From Nitrospirota bacterium (GTDB lineage Bacteria; Nitrospirota; Leptospirillia; Leptospirillales; Leptospirillaceae): a stretch of DNA of 6,651 nucleotides. A program made the position numbers and the translations under genes. The stretch's first letter is position 1. Each line of letters starts with the position of its first letter. The stretch covers positions 1-6,651 of the forward strand of contig JAJZGM010000071.1 of NCBI GenBank assembly GCA_021828525.1, read 5' to 3'. Below, piece by piece: positions 1 to 6,515 of the stretch. The notes below the pieces were generated by a model. That model was not told the origin of the DNA. It ran no database searches and was given only the letters and a program-made list of their open reading frames with translations.

Positions 1-1
1 C

Positions 2-787
2 GATCTGGCCATGGGAGGGGCGCTCCCCCTCTACCTGACGGCAGGGTTCGTTCTCGAGGAGGGATTTCCTCTTGCCGACCTTGTCCGGATTGTCCGGAGC
101 ATGGGAGAGGCGGCCAGGTCCTGCGGAGTCTCGGTGGTGGCGGGAGACACAAAGGTCGTGGAACGTGGCAAGGGTGACGGGATCTATCTCAATACCGCCG
201 GGATAGGAAGGATTCCCCCCGGGGTGAGTCTTGATCCTTCCGGAATCCGGCCGGGAGATGCCCTCCTTCTGTCGGGGCCGGTGGGCGATCACGGAGCGTC
301 CGTTCTCGCCGCCCGGGAAAACTGGGGCCTCGCCACCTCGCTCTGTTCCGATTCGGCCCCCCTCCATGGTCTGGTGGGGGCCATGGTGGAAAGCGGTCCG
401 GGACTGGTCTGTCTCCGGGATCCGACCCGGGGAGGGGTGGCCGCCACACTGAACGAATGGGCCCGTCTTTCGGGGCTTTCCTTCGAAATCGAGGAAGCCG
501 GGATCCCCATCCGGCCGGAGGTGAGGGGAGTCGCCGAACTTCTGGGGATCGACCCTCTTTACCTGGCCAACGAAGGCCGCCTTCTGGCAGTTTGCCGGCC
601 CGAGGCCGCTGGCCGCCTCCTTTCGGCGATGAGGGGCCATCCTGCGGGAGGTGAGGCGGTGCCCATCGGACGGGTCGGAAAGGGGAACCCGAAATTCCCG
701 TCAGGGAGTGTCCGGATGAAGACCCTCATGGGCGGAACACGGACGGTGGACTGGCTTCTGGGAGATCCGCTCCCCCGAATTTGCTGA
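2..787 (+). CDS. hypE: Hydrogenase maturation carbamoyl dehydratase HypE (5' partial)
   Basis: HypE is a cytoplasmic AIRS/PurM-like enzyme. It takes a carbamoyl group from HypF onto its C-terminal cysteine and dehydrates it with ATP to a thiocyanate, the source of the CN ligands of the NiFe-hydrogenase active site. The frame is open from base 2 (Asp-Leu-Ala before the first Met at 11), so the gene begins upstream; 261 residues are visible against about 330-350 for the family. Seen here are the PurM-type segment PLYLTAGFVLEEGFPL, the conserved GDTKVVERG stretch, LRDPTRGGVAATLNE, and a C-terminus ending PRIC, the family hallmark carrying the acceptor Cys. The protein looks intact from here to its end. 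Further hyp or hydrogenase genes probably lie upstream, outside the window. It converges on the ppx-family gene. Confidence 0.96.
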   Translation, partial: DLAMGGALPLYLTAGFVLEEGFPLADLVRIVRSMGEAARSCGVSVVAGDTKVVERGKGDGIYLNTAGIGRIPPGVSLDPSGIRPGDALLLSGPVGDHGASVLAARENWGLATSLCSDSAPLHGLVGAMVESGPGLVCLRDPTRGGVAATLNEWARLSGLSFEIEEAGIPIRPEVRGVAELLGIDPLYLANEGRLLAVCRPEAAGRLLSAMRGHPAGGEAVPIGRVGKGNPKFPSGSVRMKTLMGGTRTVDWLLGDPLPRIC

Positions 788-800
788 AAGCAGCCGGAGG

Positions 801-923
801 ATGACAGGTTTTTCAGGACCCGCAACAGGCCTGATCGAGGCCCTGACAGGAGTCGGTGTCATTCTGGTCCTGTCCATGACCTCCCTTAGGGGGAGGCATT
901 TTGTCCGTGACAAAGCCCCCTGA
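801..923 (+). CDS. Possible 40-residue hydrophobic small protein (doubtful)
   Basis: This short ORF begins 13 bases after the hypE stop. Its product has a hydrophobic middle (residues about 11-26, including GVGVILVLSM) and a basic tail (LRGRHFVRD), the profile of a small single-span membrane peptide. Against it, the GGAGG at 796-800 directly abuts the ATG, so spacing for ribosome binding is poor. A terminator-like hairpin (880-902) also lies inside it, and I recognise no family. It could equally be a chance ORF in the convergent gap. No function is proposed. Confidence 0.2.
   Translation: MTGFSGPATGLIEALTGVGVILVLSMTSLRGRHFVRDKAP
880..902 (+). terminator. Possible intrinsic terminator downstream of hypE
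   Basis: CCTCCC (880-885) pairs with GGGAGG (891-896) around a 5-base loop, and a short T run (899-902) follows on the + strand. The placement, about 95 bases after hypE and between convergent genes, suits a terminator. The T tract is short and starts two bases after the stem, so efficiency would be modest. It overlaps the doubtful small ORF at 801-923; at most one of the two readings is likely to matter. Confidence 0.35.
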
Positions 924-969
924 ACCCATTCCTGTCCTCTCTCCAGAAAAGATCTGGCTTGACGCTCTC

Positions 970-995
970 CCGCGGAGTATGTTTCCTCTCCGCGG
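970..995. other. Perfect 8-bp inverted repeat in the convergent gap
   Basis: CCGCGGAG (970-977) and CTCCGCGG (988-995) form a perfect GC-rich stem with a 10-base loop, about 40 bases past the ppx-family stop on the - strand. It could be the 3' end structure of the ppx transcript or a shared bidirectional end. No T run directly follows the stem on either strand, so it is not a canonical intrinsic terminator. Confidence 0.4.
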
Positions 996-1035
996 ACCGT
1001 CCTGACAGGAGAAGGCGGGACTTCGGGGGGCGGGG

Positions 1036-2571
1036 TCAGTCTTTGAGACGGCTTTTCGGTTCCGAAAACCACTGGACCGACAGGGGGTGTCCGAGTCCGA
1101 TCTCCCGACTTTCGGTGGACAAGAGAGAGAGCGATTCGTCCGACTCCTCGAGATCATGGGGCATGACCCTGAGAACCGGGGCCCGGTAGGACAGGGCGGC
1201 CTCCTCTCCGCCCGAGGAGAGGAGGATGTCGCGCGCGAGTCCCAGAAGGGGAGAAAGGAGGCCCAGAAGGCGCAGGTCTTCCTTGGTCAGGTGGCGAAGG
1301 TAGGGATGGGCTTTCTTTTTGGCCCGTCCCGTCCGGTCTTCCGTCTGGCAAAGGATGAGACCGCACAGGAGGCGGTCCCGCTGGGAAAGTCCCGGAAGAT
1401 CACCATGCAAAAGGAGATCCCAGAGCTCCCGGGTGTTGGGAGAGGGGTTGTGAAAAACGGGGAGCAGGGCCAGGGTCCCCATCATGTCGCACAGGAGGAG
1501 GAGTCTCCCCGACTGGAGGGAGGCCGGCAGAAGAAGCTTGAGGAGTTCGTGAAGGGTCTCCCTCAGGGGCTTCGAGTCCCGGATTCTCCCGTAACGGCGG
1601 GTGAGTCGCCGGAGGGTCGCACGGCCCACCGGTCCTTCCTCAATGGCGTTGGCCTTGTGATAGAACTCCATGAAGAGCCCCTGGCGGAGTCCGTAGTGGG
1701 AAAAGGTCAGAATGGGGGCCCCGGAGAGGGAGGTGATCGTACTGATGACCGCCAGTCCCGCAGGCAGGATGTCGGCCCGGTCAGCTCCGATGTTGAAGGT
1801 CCGCGCCTGCTCGGGGGTGAGCCTGCGGCCGGTCCGTTTCGTGATCCGGGCCACCTCCCGGGCGGGAATCTCATAATGGTGGATGTCGGGGAAAAAGGGG
1901 TAGGAGCGGATTTTTTGCGAGATGCGCGCCAGCTGACGAGCCGTTCCCCCCACTCCGATCAGGGCCGGAAAGGGTCGATCGAAGAGGCCGGACTCTTCCA
2001 GGGTGGTGGTGATGAAACGCTCCATTTTTTTCCATTCGGCGGGAGTCGGCCGTCCCCGATTTTCGAAAAACATCTCGCTCAGGCGGACGGCCCCCAGAGG
2101 AAGGGTCAGGATTTTCCGCGGGCGATTGTCCCGGAGGTCGATCAGCTCGGCGCTCCCGCCTCCGATGTCGAAAACGAGGGCATCCGGCTGGTCGAACCCG
2201 TTCTGGACCCCAAGACAACTGTACCGGCCCTCCTGCTCTCCCGACAGGACCTCGACCTCTCCTGACAGGGAGGCCGACAGGCGCTGCAGGACCTCATCGC
2301 GGTTTTTGGCATCCCTGACGGCCGATGTGGCGACGCAGCGGACTTCTTCTGCCTGATGGAGACCGATCCGGCGGCGAAACTCTCCTAGGGCCTGGCAGGC
2401 CCGTTCGATGGCCTCCGGAGTGATCAGAAGCGAAGGATACATTCCTGAGGCGATTCGGGCGGAACTCTTGTAGCGGGCCACTGTCCAGAAATCGCCTCCC
2501 CGGATGGCCACGATCTCGAGGCGCATGGAATTCGATCCGATGTCGATGAGGGCGATTTTCTGGAGGCTCAT
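1036..2571 (-). CDS. ppx: Ppx/GppA-family exopolyphosphatase/pppGpp phosphatase
   Basis: Family members release terminal phosphate from polyphosphate or convert pppGpp to ppGpp; sequence alone does not separate the two here. From the ATG at 2571 the product has 511 residues, close to the usual 500 or so. The N-terminal actin-like (ASKHA) half has phosphate-1 motif DIGSNSMRL (about residue 10), VATSAVRDAKN (about 80), LSGEQEG (about 109), phosphate-2 motif DIGGGSAEL (about 135), LPLGAVRLSE, GVGGTARQLA (about 206) and ADRADILPAGLAV (about 263). The C-terminal helical part (from about 312) aligns by eye with the HD-like domain of long Ppx proteins but lacks its usual metal-binding residues. An in-frame GTG at 2592 would add seven residues. 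Neither start has a strong Shine-Dalgarno; I prefer the ATG because relatives begin just before the phosphate-1 strand. It is convergent with hypE and divergent from the quinone operon. Confidence 0.92.
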   Translation of the reverse strand: MSLQKIALIDIGSNSMRLEIVAIRGGDFWTVARYKSSARIASGMYPSLLITPEAIERACQALGEFRRRIGLHQAEEVRCVATSAVRDAKNRDEVLQRLSASLSGEVEVLSGEQEGRYSCLGVQNGFDQPDALVFDIGGGSAELIDLRDNRPRKILTLPLGAVRLSEMFFENRGRPTPAEWKKMERFITTTLEESGLFDRPFPALIGVGGTARQLARISQKIRSYPFFPDIHHYEIPAREVARITKRTGRRLTPEQARTFNIGADRADILPAGLAVISTITSLSGAPILTFSHYGLRQGLFMEFYHKANAIEEGPVGRATLRRLTRRYGRIRDSKPLRETLHELLKLLLPASLQSGRLLLLCDMMGTLALLPVFHNPSPNTRELWDLLLHGDLPGLSQRDRLLCGLILCQTEDRTGRAKKKAHPYLRHLTKEDLRLLGLLSPLLGLARDILLSSGGEEAALSYRAPVLRVMPHDLEESDESLSLLSTESREIGLGHPLSVQWFSEPKSRLKD

Positions 2572-2637
2572 GGCTTGATTGTGCCACAGCACAGGACGAC
2601 TTCCAAGGAGAAATGCTCCCGTTCGGTCGTCCTTCGA

Positions 2638-2665
2638 TTGATCCCGGGAAATCTTGGGTTATAAT
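2638..2665 (+). promoter_or_regulatory. Sigma70-like promoter of the quinone operon
   Basis: A perfect -10 hexamer TATAAT (2660-2665) lies 16 bases downstream of TTGATC (2638-2643), which matches four of six positions of the -35 consensus. Such an AT-rich hexamer stands out in this GC-rich DNA. Transcription would start near 2672, leaving a leader of about 75 bases before the ubiE start at 2749. The site sits in the only intergenic space that can serve the + strand operon, since all downstream junctions overlap. Confidence 0.7.
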
Positions 2666-2678
2666 GGGAAAACTGATC

Positions 2679-2696
2679 AAGGGGCCAACGGCCCTT
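2679..2696 (+). promoter_or_regulatory. Short hairpin in the ubiE leader
   Basis: GGGCC (2682-2686) and GGCCC (2690-2694) pair around a three-base loop. Flanking AA (2679-2680) and TT (2695-2696) can extend the stem past a bulged G. It lies just downstream of the predicted transcription start. No T run follows, so it is not an obvious attenuator; it may stabilise the 5' end of the mRNA or be incidental. Confidence 0.3.
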
Positions 2697-2737
2697 CCAC
2701 GCGTCGGCGGGGCACGCCCTTTCCATGCCAATATCCG

Positions 2738-2743
2738 AAAGGA
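2738..2743 (+). promoter_or_regulatory. ubiE: Ribosome binding site fixing the ubiE start
   Basis: AAAGGA lies five bases before the ATG at 2749. The alternative in-frame ATG at 2725 has only a pyrimidine-rich stretch upstream, without a Shine-Dalgarno. This decides the start at 2749, which also gives the usual family length. Confidence 0.65.
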
Positions 2744-2748
2744 CCGGA

Positions 2749-3501
2749 ATGTCGGAGTATTCACTTCCTGCCAAGGAACGCAAGCAGGACGTCGTCCAGA
2801 ACATGTTCACCTCGGCCGCCAAAGCCTATGACCTCAACAATTCCGTCCTGAGCCTTGGCCAGCATCGCCGATGGAAGCGCCTGACGATTGATCTTTTGAA
2901 GATCGAGAAAGGCCATGTGATTCTGGATCTGTGCGGAGGAACCGCCGACCTGTCTCTTCTGGCGGCGGAGAAGGCGGGAGGGGACGGCCTTGTCATGACC
3001 GTCGACCTCAATATGGCCATGCTCCGGGTGGGTCTTTCCAAGGCCCGCTCCCGGGTCATTGATGGCTTGAAGGAGAGAAAGAGCCGGGCCAGGCCGATCA
3101 TGATCCAGGCCAATGCTGAAAACATTCCCCTTCCTGCGGGATCGGTGGACCGCCTGACGGTGGGATTTGGACTGCGGAACGTGACCAATCTCGATGTGGC
3201 CCTGTCGGAAATATACAGGGTCCTTAAGCCGGGCGGTCGATTTGCGTGCCTGGAGTTTTCCCATCCCGTCAATGCCATTTGGGACGGGCTGTACCGTTTC
3301 TATTCCTTTTACATGCTGCCAAAAATCGGAAAATGGATATCTAGGGACAATACGGGGATCTACGAATACCTGCCAGCATCGATCGCGAAATTTCCTGACC
3401 AGGAGATTTTCAGCGAGACGATCAGGAAGGCCGGCTTTTCCAATGTCGTCTACCGGAACCTGTCGGGAGGGATCGTGGCGATCCATATGGGAGAAAAGTA
3501 A
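2749..3501 (+). CDS. ubiE: UbiE/MenG-type quinone C-methyltransferase
   Basis: This is a class I SAM-dependent methyltransferase of the UbiE/MenG family, which C-methylates the ring of a prenylated benzoquinol or demethylmenaquinol. The product has 250 residues, matching the family norm. Visible motifs are the N-terminal VQNMFTSAAKAYDLNN (usual F..IA..YD.MN), SAM-binding motif I LDLCGGTADL (59-68), acidic motif VDLNMAML (85-92), NAENIPLP (122-129), the UbiE signature DRLTVGFGLRNVTN (134-147), YRVLKPGGRF (156-165), and the C-terminal YLPASIAKFPDQEI and NLSGGIVAIH. Motif I has GGTAD where GGTGD is commoner. A charged stretch at about 100-116 is slightly longer than in E. coli UbiE. It is the first gene of the operon. 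Its TAA stop overlaps the next ATG by one base. Neighbouring UbiC-like and UbiA genes favour a benzoquinone substrate over a menaquinone one, by inference. Confidence 0.95.
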   Translation: MSEYSLPAKERKQDVVQNMFTSAAKAYDLNNSVLSLGQHRRWKRLTIDLLKIEKGHVILDLCGGTADLSLLAAEKAGGDGLVMTVDLNMAMLRVGLSKARSRVIDGLKERKSRARPIMIQANAENIPLPAGSVDRLTVGFGLRNVTNLDVALSEIYRVLKPGGRFACLEFSHPVNAIWDGLYRFYSFYMLPKIGKWISRDNTGIYEYLPASIAKFPDQEIFSETIRKAGFSNVVYRNLSGGIVAIHMGEK

Positions 3502-5072
3502 TGGAGACAATGGAACTGCCCATGGTGGCGGGGACAGGGACCCGACCACCCAGCCTTTACCGGAGGATTCTCTTTGTCTGGCTTCCCGTCCGCCAGATCT
3601 TTCCCGTGGGAATCGGCTATCTTGTGAACTGGATCCACAGGGAGCATCCGGAAGTGACCCTCGAGGTTCTCGACCTGACCCGATTCGAGGAATCCGACCA
3701 GATGAAGGCCCTGACCTCCAGGATCGAGGAATTTTCCCCCGATCTCCTGGCCTATTCCTGGCGCGATGTCCAGATCTTTGCCCCCCACGAAGGGGACAAT
3801 TCCCTCCGCCGGGCCTTCGAATTTTATTATTCCCCCAATCTGCTCACCCGGGCCTACGCCGCCTGGGACGGCCTTCGCATGGTCTGGAAATACCGGTCCG
3901 AATTTCACAAGAAGCTCCGCTTCATCAAGGAGGGGGTCCGTCGGGCCCCCAAGGCCCGCGTCATGGTGGGGGGTGGAGCCTTTTCCGTCTTTGCCGAACA
4001 GATCATCCGGCTCCTTCCCGAGGGGGTCATCGGGGTGGTCGGAGAGGGCGAGGAGGCCATGATCAAGACCCTCGAGGGTCGGCCGGTCGAGGACGAGAGG
4101 GTCATCACCCGCAAGGGGTCCCAGATCGTCCTGGGCAAGAAGGCGGGGGCCGTGGAAATCCGTCGCGCCCCCTTCGATCTTGCCTATCTCGAATCAGTTT
4201 TCCCCGGCCATGAGATGTACCACGGGAAACCGGTCGGCATTCAGACCAAGCGCGGGTGTCCCTACGGATGCTCCTTCTGCCTCTATACCTACATCGAAGG
4301 GAAGCGGGTTTACTATCGAGACCCCGAGGAGGTGGTGGAGGAAATCCGCCAGTACCGGGACAGGTGGGGAATAAAAAACTTCTGGTTCGCCGATGCCCAG
4401 TTCATTCCCGGCGTCAAGGCGGTGCCGGAGGCCATCATGCTCCTGTCGGCCCTCCGGGACAGCCGACTCGACATCACCTGGAGCGGTTATATCCGCACAA
4501 GCCTCATTTCTCCCGAGATGGCGCGCTTGATGGTGGAGTCGGGGATGGGAGACCTCGAAGTGGCGATCACCTCGGGTTCCCAGGAGATCCTGGACTCCCT
4601 CAAGATGGGATTCCGCCTCGAGGGGCTGATGGAAGGGTGCCGCAACCTCAAGGAGGCCGGTTACCGGGGAAAGATCATCCTGAACTATTCCCTGAACGCC
4701 CCTGGAGAGACGCCGGAGACCCTGGCCGAGGCAGTCGAGAGCTACGAAAAGATCTGCGACATCTTCGGGCCGGAAAACGTCTATCCCATGGTCTTCTTTC
4801 TGGCGGTCCAGCCGCACACGAGTTTCGAGAAGCGTCTCATGAGGGAAGGGTGGCTCGACCCGGACTACGATCCCATTTCCCTCAATCCCTGGACGATCAG
4901 AAAACTTCTCTACAATCCCGGACCCTTAGGTGAGCTGATCGCGAAGGCCTGTCTTCTGGCCTGGGACATTGAGCCCATGGCCATGGGACGCGTGGTGATG
5001 CGGGAGATCAAGAGATCCCTGGGAATCGCCGGGGTTTCGGCCAAGGGATCGGTTGTGGCCCGGGCCTCGTGA
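3501..5072 (+). CDS. Radical SAM protein with B12-binding-like N-terminal region, in quinone operon
   Basis: The product has 523 residues. The N-terminal region (about 21-215) resembles the Rossmann-like cobalamin-binding domain that precedes many radical SAM domains: ILFVWLPV, then ARVMVGGGAFSVFAEQ and VIGVVGEGEEAM. The radical SAM core follows (about 244-440), with the 4Fe-4S site CPYGCSFC (Cys253, Cys257, Cys260; C-x3-C-x2-C), FWFADAQFIPG (294-304) on the next strand, and LEVAITSGSQEIL (352-364). The canonical base-off B12 motif DxHxxG is not found, so cobalamin binding is uncertain. Residues about 92-150 are an unusual helical, aromatic- and Arg/Lys-rich insertion that splits the N-terminal domain. 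GGGAG in the end of ubiE supports the ATG at 3501, and coupling to ubiE is likely. The specific reaction is unknown. By position I infer modification of a quinone ring or precursor, such as methylation or oxygen-independent hydroxylation. Confidence 0.9.
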   Translation: METMELPMVAGTGTRPPSLYRRILFVWLPVRQIFPVGIGYLVNWIHREHPEVTLEVLDLTRFEESDQMKALTSRIEEFSPDLLAYSWRDVQIFAPHEGDNSLRRAFEFYYSPNLLTRAYAAWDGLRMVWKYRSEFHKKLRFIKEGVRRAPKARVMVGGGAFSVFAEQIIRLLPEGVIGVVGEGEEAMIKTLEGRPVEDERVITRKGSQIVLGKKAGAVEIRRAPFDLAYLESVFPGHEMYHGKPVGIQTKRGCPYGCSFCLYTYIEGKRVYYRDPEEVVEEIRQYRDRWGIKNFWFADAQFIPGVKAVPEAIMLLSALRDSRLDITWSGYIRTSLISPEMARLMVESGMGDLEVAITSGSQEILDSLKMGFRLEGLMEGCRNLKEAGYRGKIILNYSLNAPGETPETLAEAVESYEKICDIFGPENVYPMVFFLAVQPHTSFEKRLMREGWLDPDYDPISLNPWTIRKLLYNPGPLGELIAKACLLAWDIEPMAMGRVVMREIKRSLGIAGVSAKGSVVARAS

Positions 5073-5602
5073 AGGAAGAAACGGAGCCGCTGGCCATGGA
5101 GGCGATTCTTGAAGGTCCGGTTCCGGCCGGCTTTTCCCGTCTTCCGGGACCCTTCCGCTTGCTCCTCGGTCTCGACGGAACCCTGACGCGATCCCTGACC
5201 TTTCTCTCAGGGGAGAGGGTGGAGGTGGAAACCGTTCTTCTTCCGGATTCTCCGGAGGGGCAGAGAAAGGTCTATCTCCGGGTTCCCACCCTGGGGCGTC
5301 TTGTCTTCGCAAGGACACGCCTTCTTCCTTCGCCGGAGAGAGGATTCGATCCCTTTATCACAACCCTCCTGCGGGGAGACCTGGCCATTGGCCAGTCAAT
5401 GGAGGCCCGCTATGGACCCCTCCTCAAGGATGAATTTTCTGTCTTCTCCGTCTGCGGCCCCCTCGATCCCGATGGACCCAGCGAAACGGGGGAGACCTGG
5501 GCGCGGTCCTACCGGATGAGGACCCGCGAAGGCCTCTCCCTCAGGATAGAGGAGTTTTTTCTTCCTGCCCTCAGGCGCCTTGCCGGAGGCGGACCCCCGT
5601 GA
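5069..5602 (+). CDS. ubiC: Chorismate pyruvate-lyase-like protein (UbiC/DUF98 type)
   Basis: Chorismate lyase splits chorismate into 4-hydroxybenzoate and pyruvate, the first step to benzoquinones. The 177-residue product fits the family: PFRLLLGLDGTLTRSL (28-43) matches the usual 'LL..DGs.T' opening, YLRV around Arg71 aligns by eye with the active-site Arg of E. coli UbiC, FARTRLLP (80-87) matches its 'AR/GR..(V/I)P' strand, GDLAIGQSM (103-111) its 'IG' turn, WARSYRM (144-150) its 'R.Y' strand, and EEFFLPAL (161-168) contains the Glu of the TELFLP-type active-site end. The GTG at 5069 overlaps the upstream TGA by four bases but has no good Shine-Dalgarno of its own. The ATG at 5096, with GGAG nine bases upstream, would give 168 residues and is a fair alternative. 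It feeds the UbiA enzyme encoded next. Divergence from E. coli UbiC means the assignment rests on motif pattern and context. Confidence 0.82.
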   Translation: MKEETEPLAMEAILEGPVPAGFSRLPGPFRLLLGLDGTLTRSLTFLSGERVEVETVLLPDSPEGQRKVYLRVPTLGRLVFARTRLLPSPERGFDPFITTLLRGDLAIGQSMEARYGPLLKDEFSVFSVCGPLDPDGPSETGETWARSYRMRTREGLSLRIEEFFLPALRRLAGGGPP

Positions 5603-6465
5603 GAGGACGGCTCGGTGCCACGCTTGACCTGATCCGGTTTGACCGGCCCATCGGCTGGATCCTCCTCTTTCTTCCCGCGGGGTGGGCCCTCCTTCTGGCC
5701 CGACCCGGGGAGGTTCCCTGGAAATGGATCACCATTTTCCTGGCCGGATCCTTTCTGACGCGGTCTGCGGGATGTGTCATCAATGATTTCTTCGACCGGG
5801 AGATCGACGGGAAGGTGGCCCGGACGAAGTCGCGCCCCTTGGCCGATGGCCGCCTGTCCGTCTCCTGGGCCCTCGGGATCTTCGTCGTCCTGACCCTTCT
5901 CTCGGCCTCCCTTCTCCTGTTCTTCTCCGGCGGGGCCATCCTGGTTGCTGTGCTGGGGTACGGCTCAGCGGTGGTCTATCCCCTGATGAAACGCTTTTTT
6001 CCTCTTCCCCAGCTCTTCATGGGGATCCCCTTCGGGGCGACGGCCCCCCTCATGGCCTGGGTCCAGCTCACGGGAAGAATTTCCCTCCCCGGGATTCTCC
6101 TGGCTCTGGCCGGACTTTTCTGGGCCACTGCCTACGACCTGATCTATGCCGTGGCCGATCTGCCGGATGACCGCAAGGCCGGGATCCGGTCCGGAGCGGT
6201 CACCTTCGGAGACTTCCTCTGGGCCGTCTTCCTTTTTTTCTCCGTTCTGGTCGCCCTTCTTCTGGGGGTTGCCGGGCGCTCCCTGCCCCAGTCCGGTTGG
6301 CTTTTTCTCTCCCTTCTTCTCTTTCTTTGCGCCGTGCTCTGGCAGTCCCTCCGGATCAAAAGTGGGCTCTCCGGGGAGGAACCCCTTCGCCTTTTTCGCT
6401 CCCATGCCCTCCTGGGAGCCCTCATTCTGGCGGGGATCTGGAGCTCCTCCCCGACCCTTGTATGA
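5599..6465 (+). CDS. ubiA: UbiA-family 4-hydroxybenzoate polyprenyltransferase
   Basis: This integral-membrane enzyme attaches a polyprenyl chain to the ring of 4-hydroxybenzoate, using Mg and a polyprenyl diphosphate. The product has 288 residues, the usual size, with about eight or nine hydrophobic segments. The first Asp-rich motif is NDFFDREIDGKVART (62-76), with KSRPL following, as in UbiA. The second is YDLIYAVADLPDDRKAGIRS (179-198). It keeps Asp187, Asp190 and Asp191 but has LP where many UbiA proteins have RD. The start is the GTG at 5599. GGAGG (5585-5589) lies nine bases upstream, and the start overlaps the lyase stop by four bases. Close pairing with a chorismate lyase supports 4-hydroxybenzoate over homogentisate or dihydroxynaphthoate as acceptor. 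Chain length cannot be told from this window. Confidence 0.95.
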   Translation: MRGRLGATLDLIRFDRPIGWILLFLPAGWALLLARPGEVPWKWITIFLAGSFLTRSAGCVINDFFDREIDGKVARTKSRPLADGRLSVSWALGIFVVLTLLSASLLLFFSGGAILVAVLGYGSAVVYPLMKRFFPLPQLFMGIPFGATAPLMAWVQLTGRISLPGILLALAGLFWATAYDLIYAVADLPDDRKAGIRSGAVTFGDFLWAVFLFFSVLVALLLGVAGRSLPQSGWLFLSLLLFLCAVLWQSLRIKSGLSGEEPLRLFRSHALLGALILAGIWSSSPTLV

Positions 6466-6510
6466 TGAACGACAACCGGTCTCCCTGCCGTGGCACGGGG
6501 GAGCCTTCAT

Positions 6511-6515
6511 GGAGG
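6511..6515 (+). promoter_or_regulatory. Ribosome binding site selecting the start of the PEBP-like gene
   Basis: GGAGG lies five bases before the ATG at 6521. In-frame ATGs at 6509 and 6518 sit upstream of or almost on top of this site, so they are poorer starts. Confidence 0.65.

Noticed and set aside
945..956. CCAGA/TCTGG stem-loop as a - strand terminator for ppx
   Set aside because: The stem is only about five base pairs, and the T-rich bases on the - strand are in the loop rather than after the stem.
813..1157. - strand ORFs running from the ppx 3' end into the convergent gap
   Set aside because: Low-complexity Arg/Ser/Pro-rich products, no ribosome binding site, and overlap with the end of ppx in another frame.
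1087..2265. 392-codon ORF on the + strand opposite ppx
   Set aside because: It is antisense to a gene with clear Ppx motifs. Its product is rich in Gly, Glu and Arg with no recognisable domain, as expected of a shadow frame in GC-rich coding DNA.
2613..2831. + strand ORFs starting upstream of ubiE
   Set aside because: They run through the predicted promoter and overlap the ubiE start out of frame, with no homology-like features.
2761..3549. 262-codon - strand ORF opposite ubiE
   Set aside because: It is antisense to a gene with full UbiE motifs and the product has no recognisable features; a shadow frame.
3194..4213. 339-codon + strand ORF across the ubiE/radical SAM junction
   Set aside because: It is out of frame with two well-supported genes. 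Its Pro/Arg/Ser-rich sequence looks like a frame-shifted shadow, with no motifs and no ribosome binding site.
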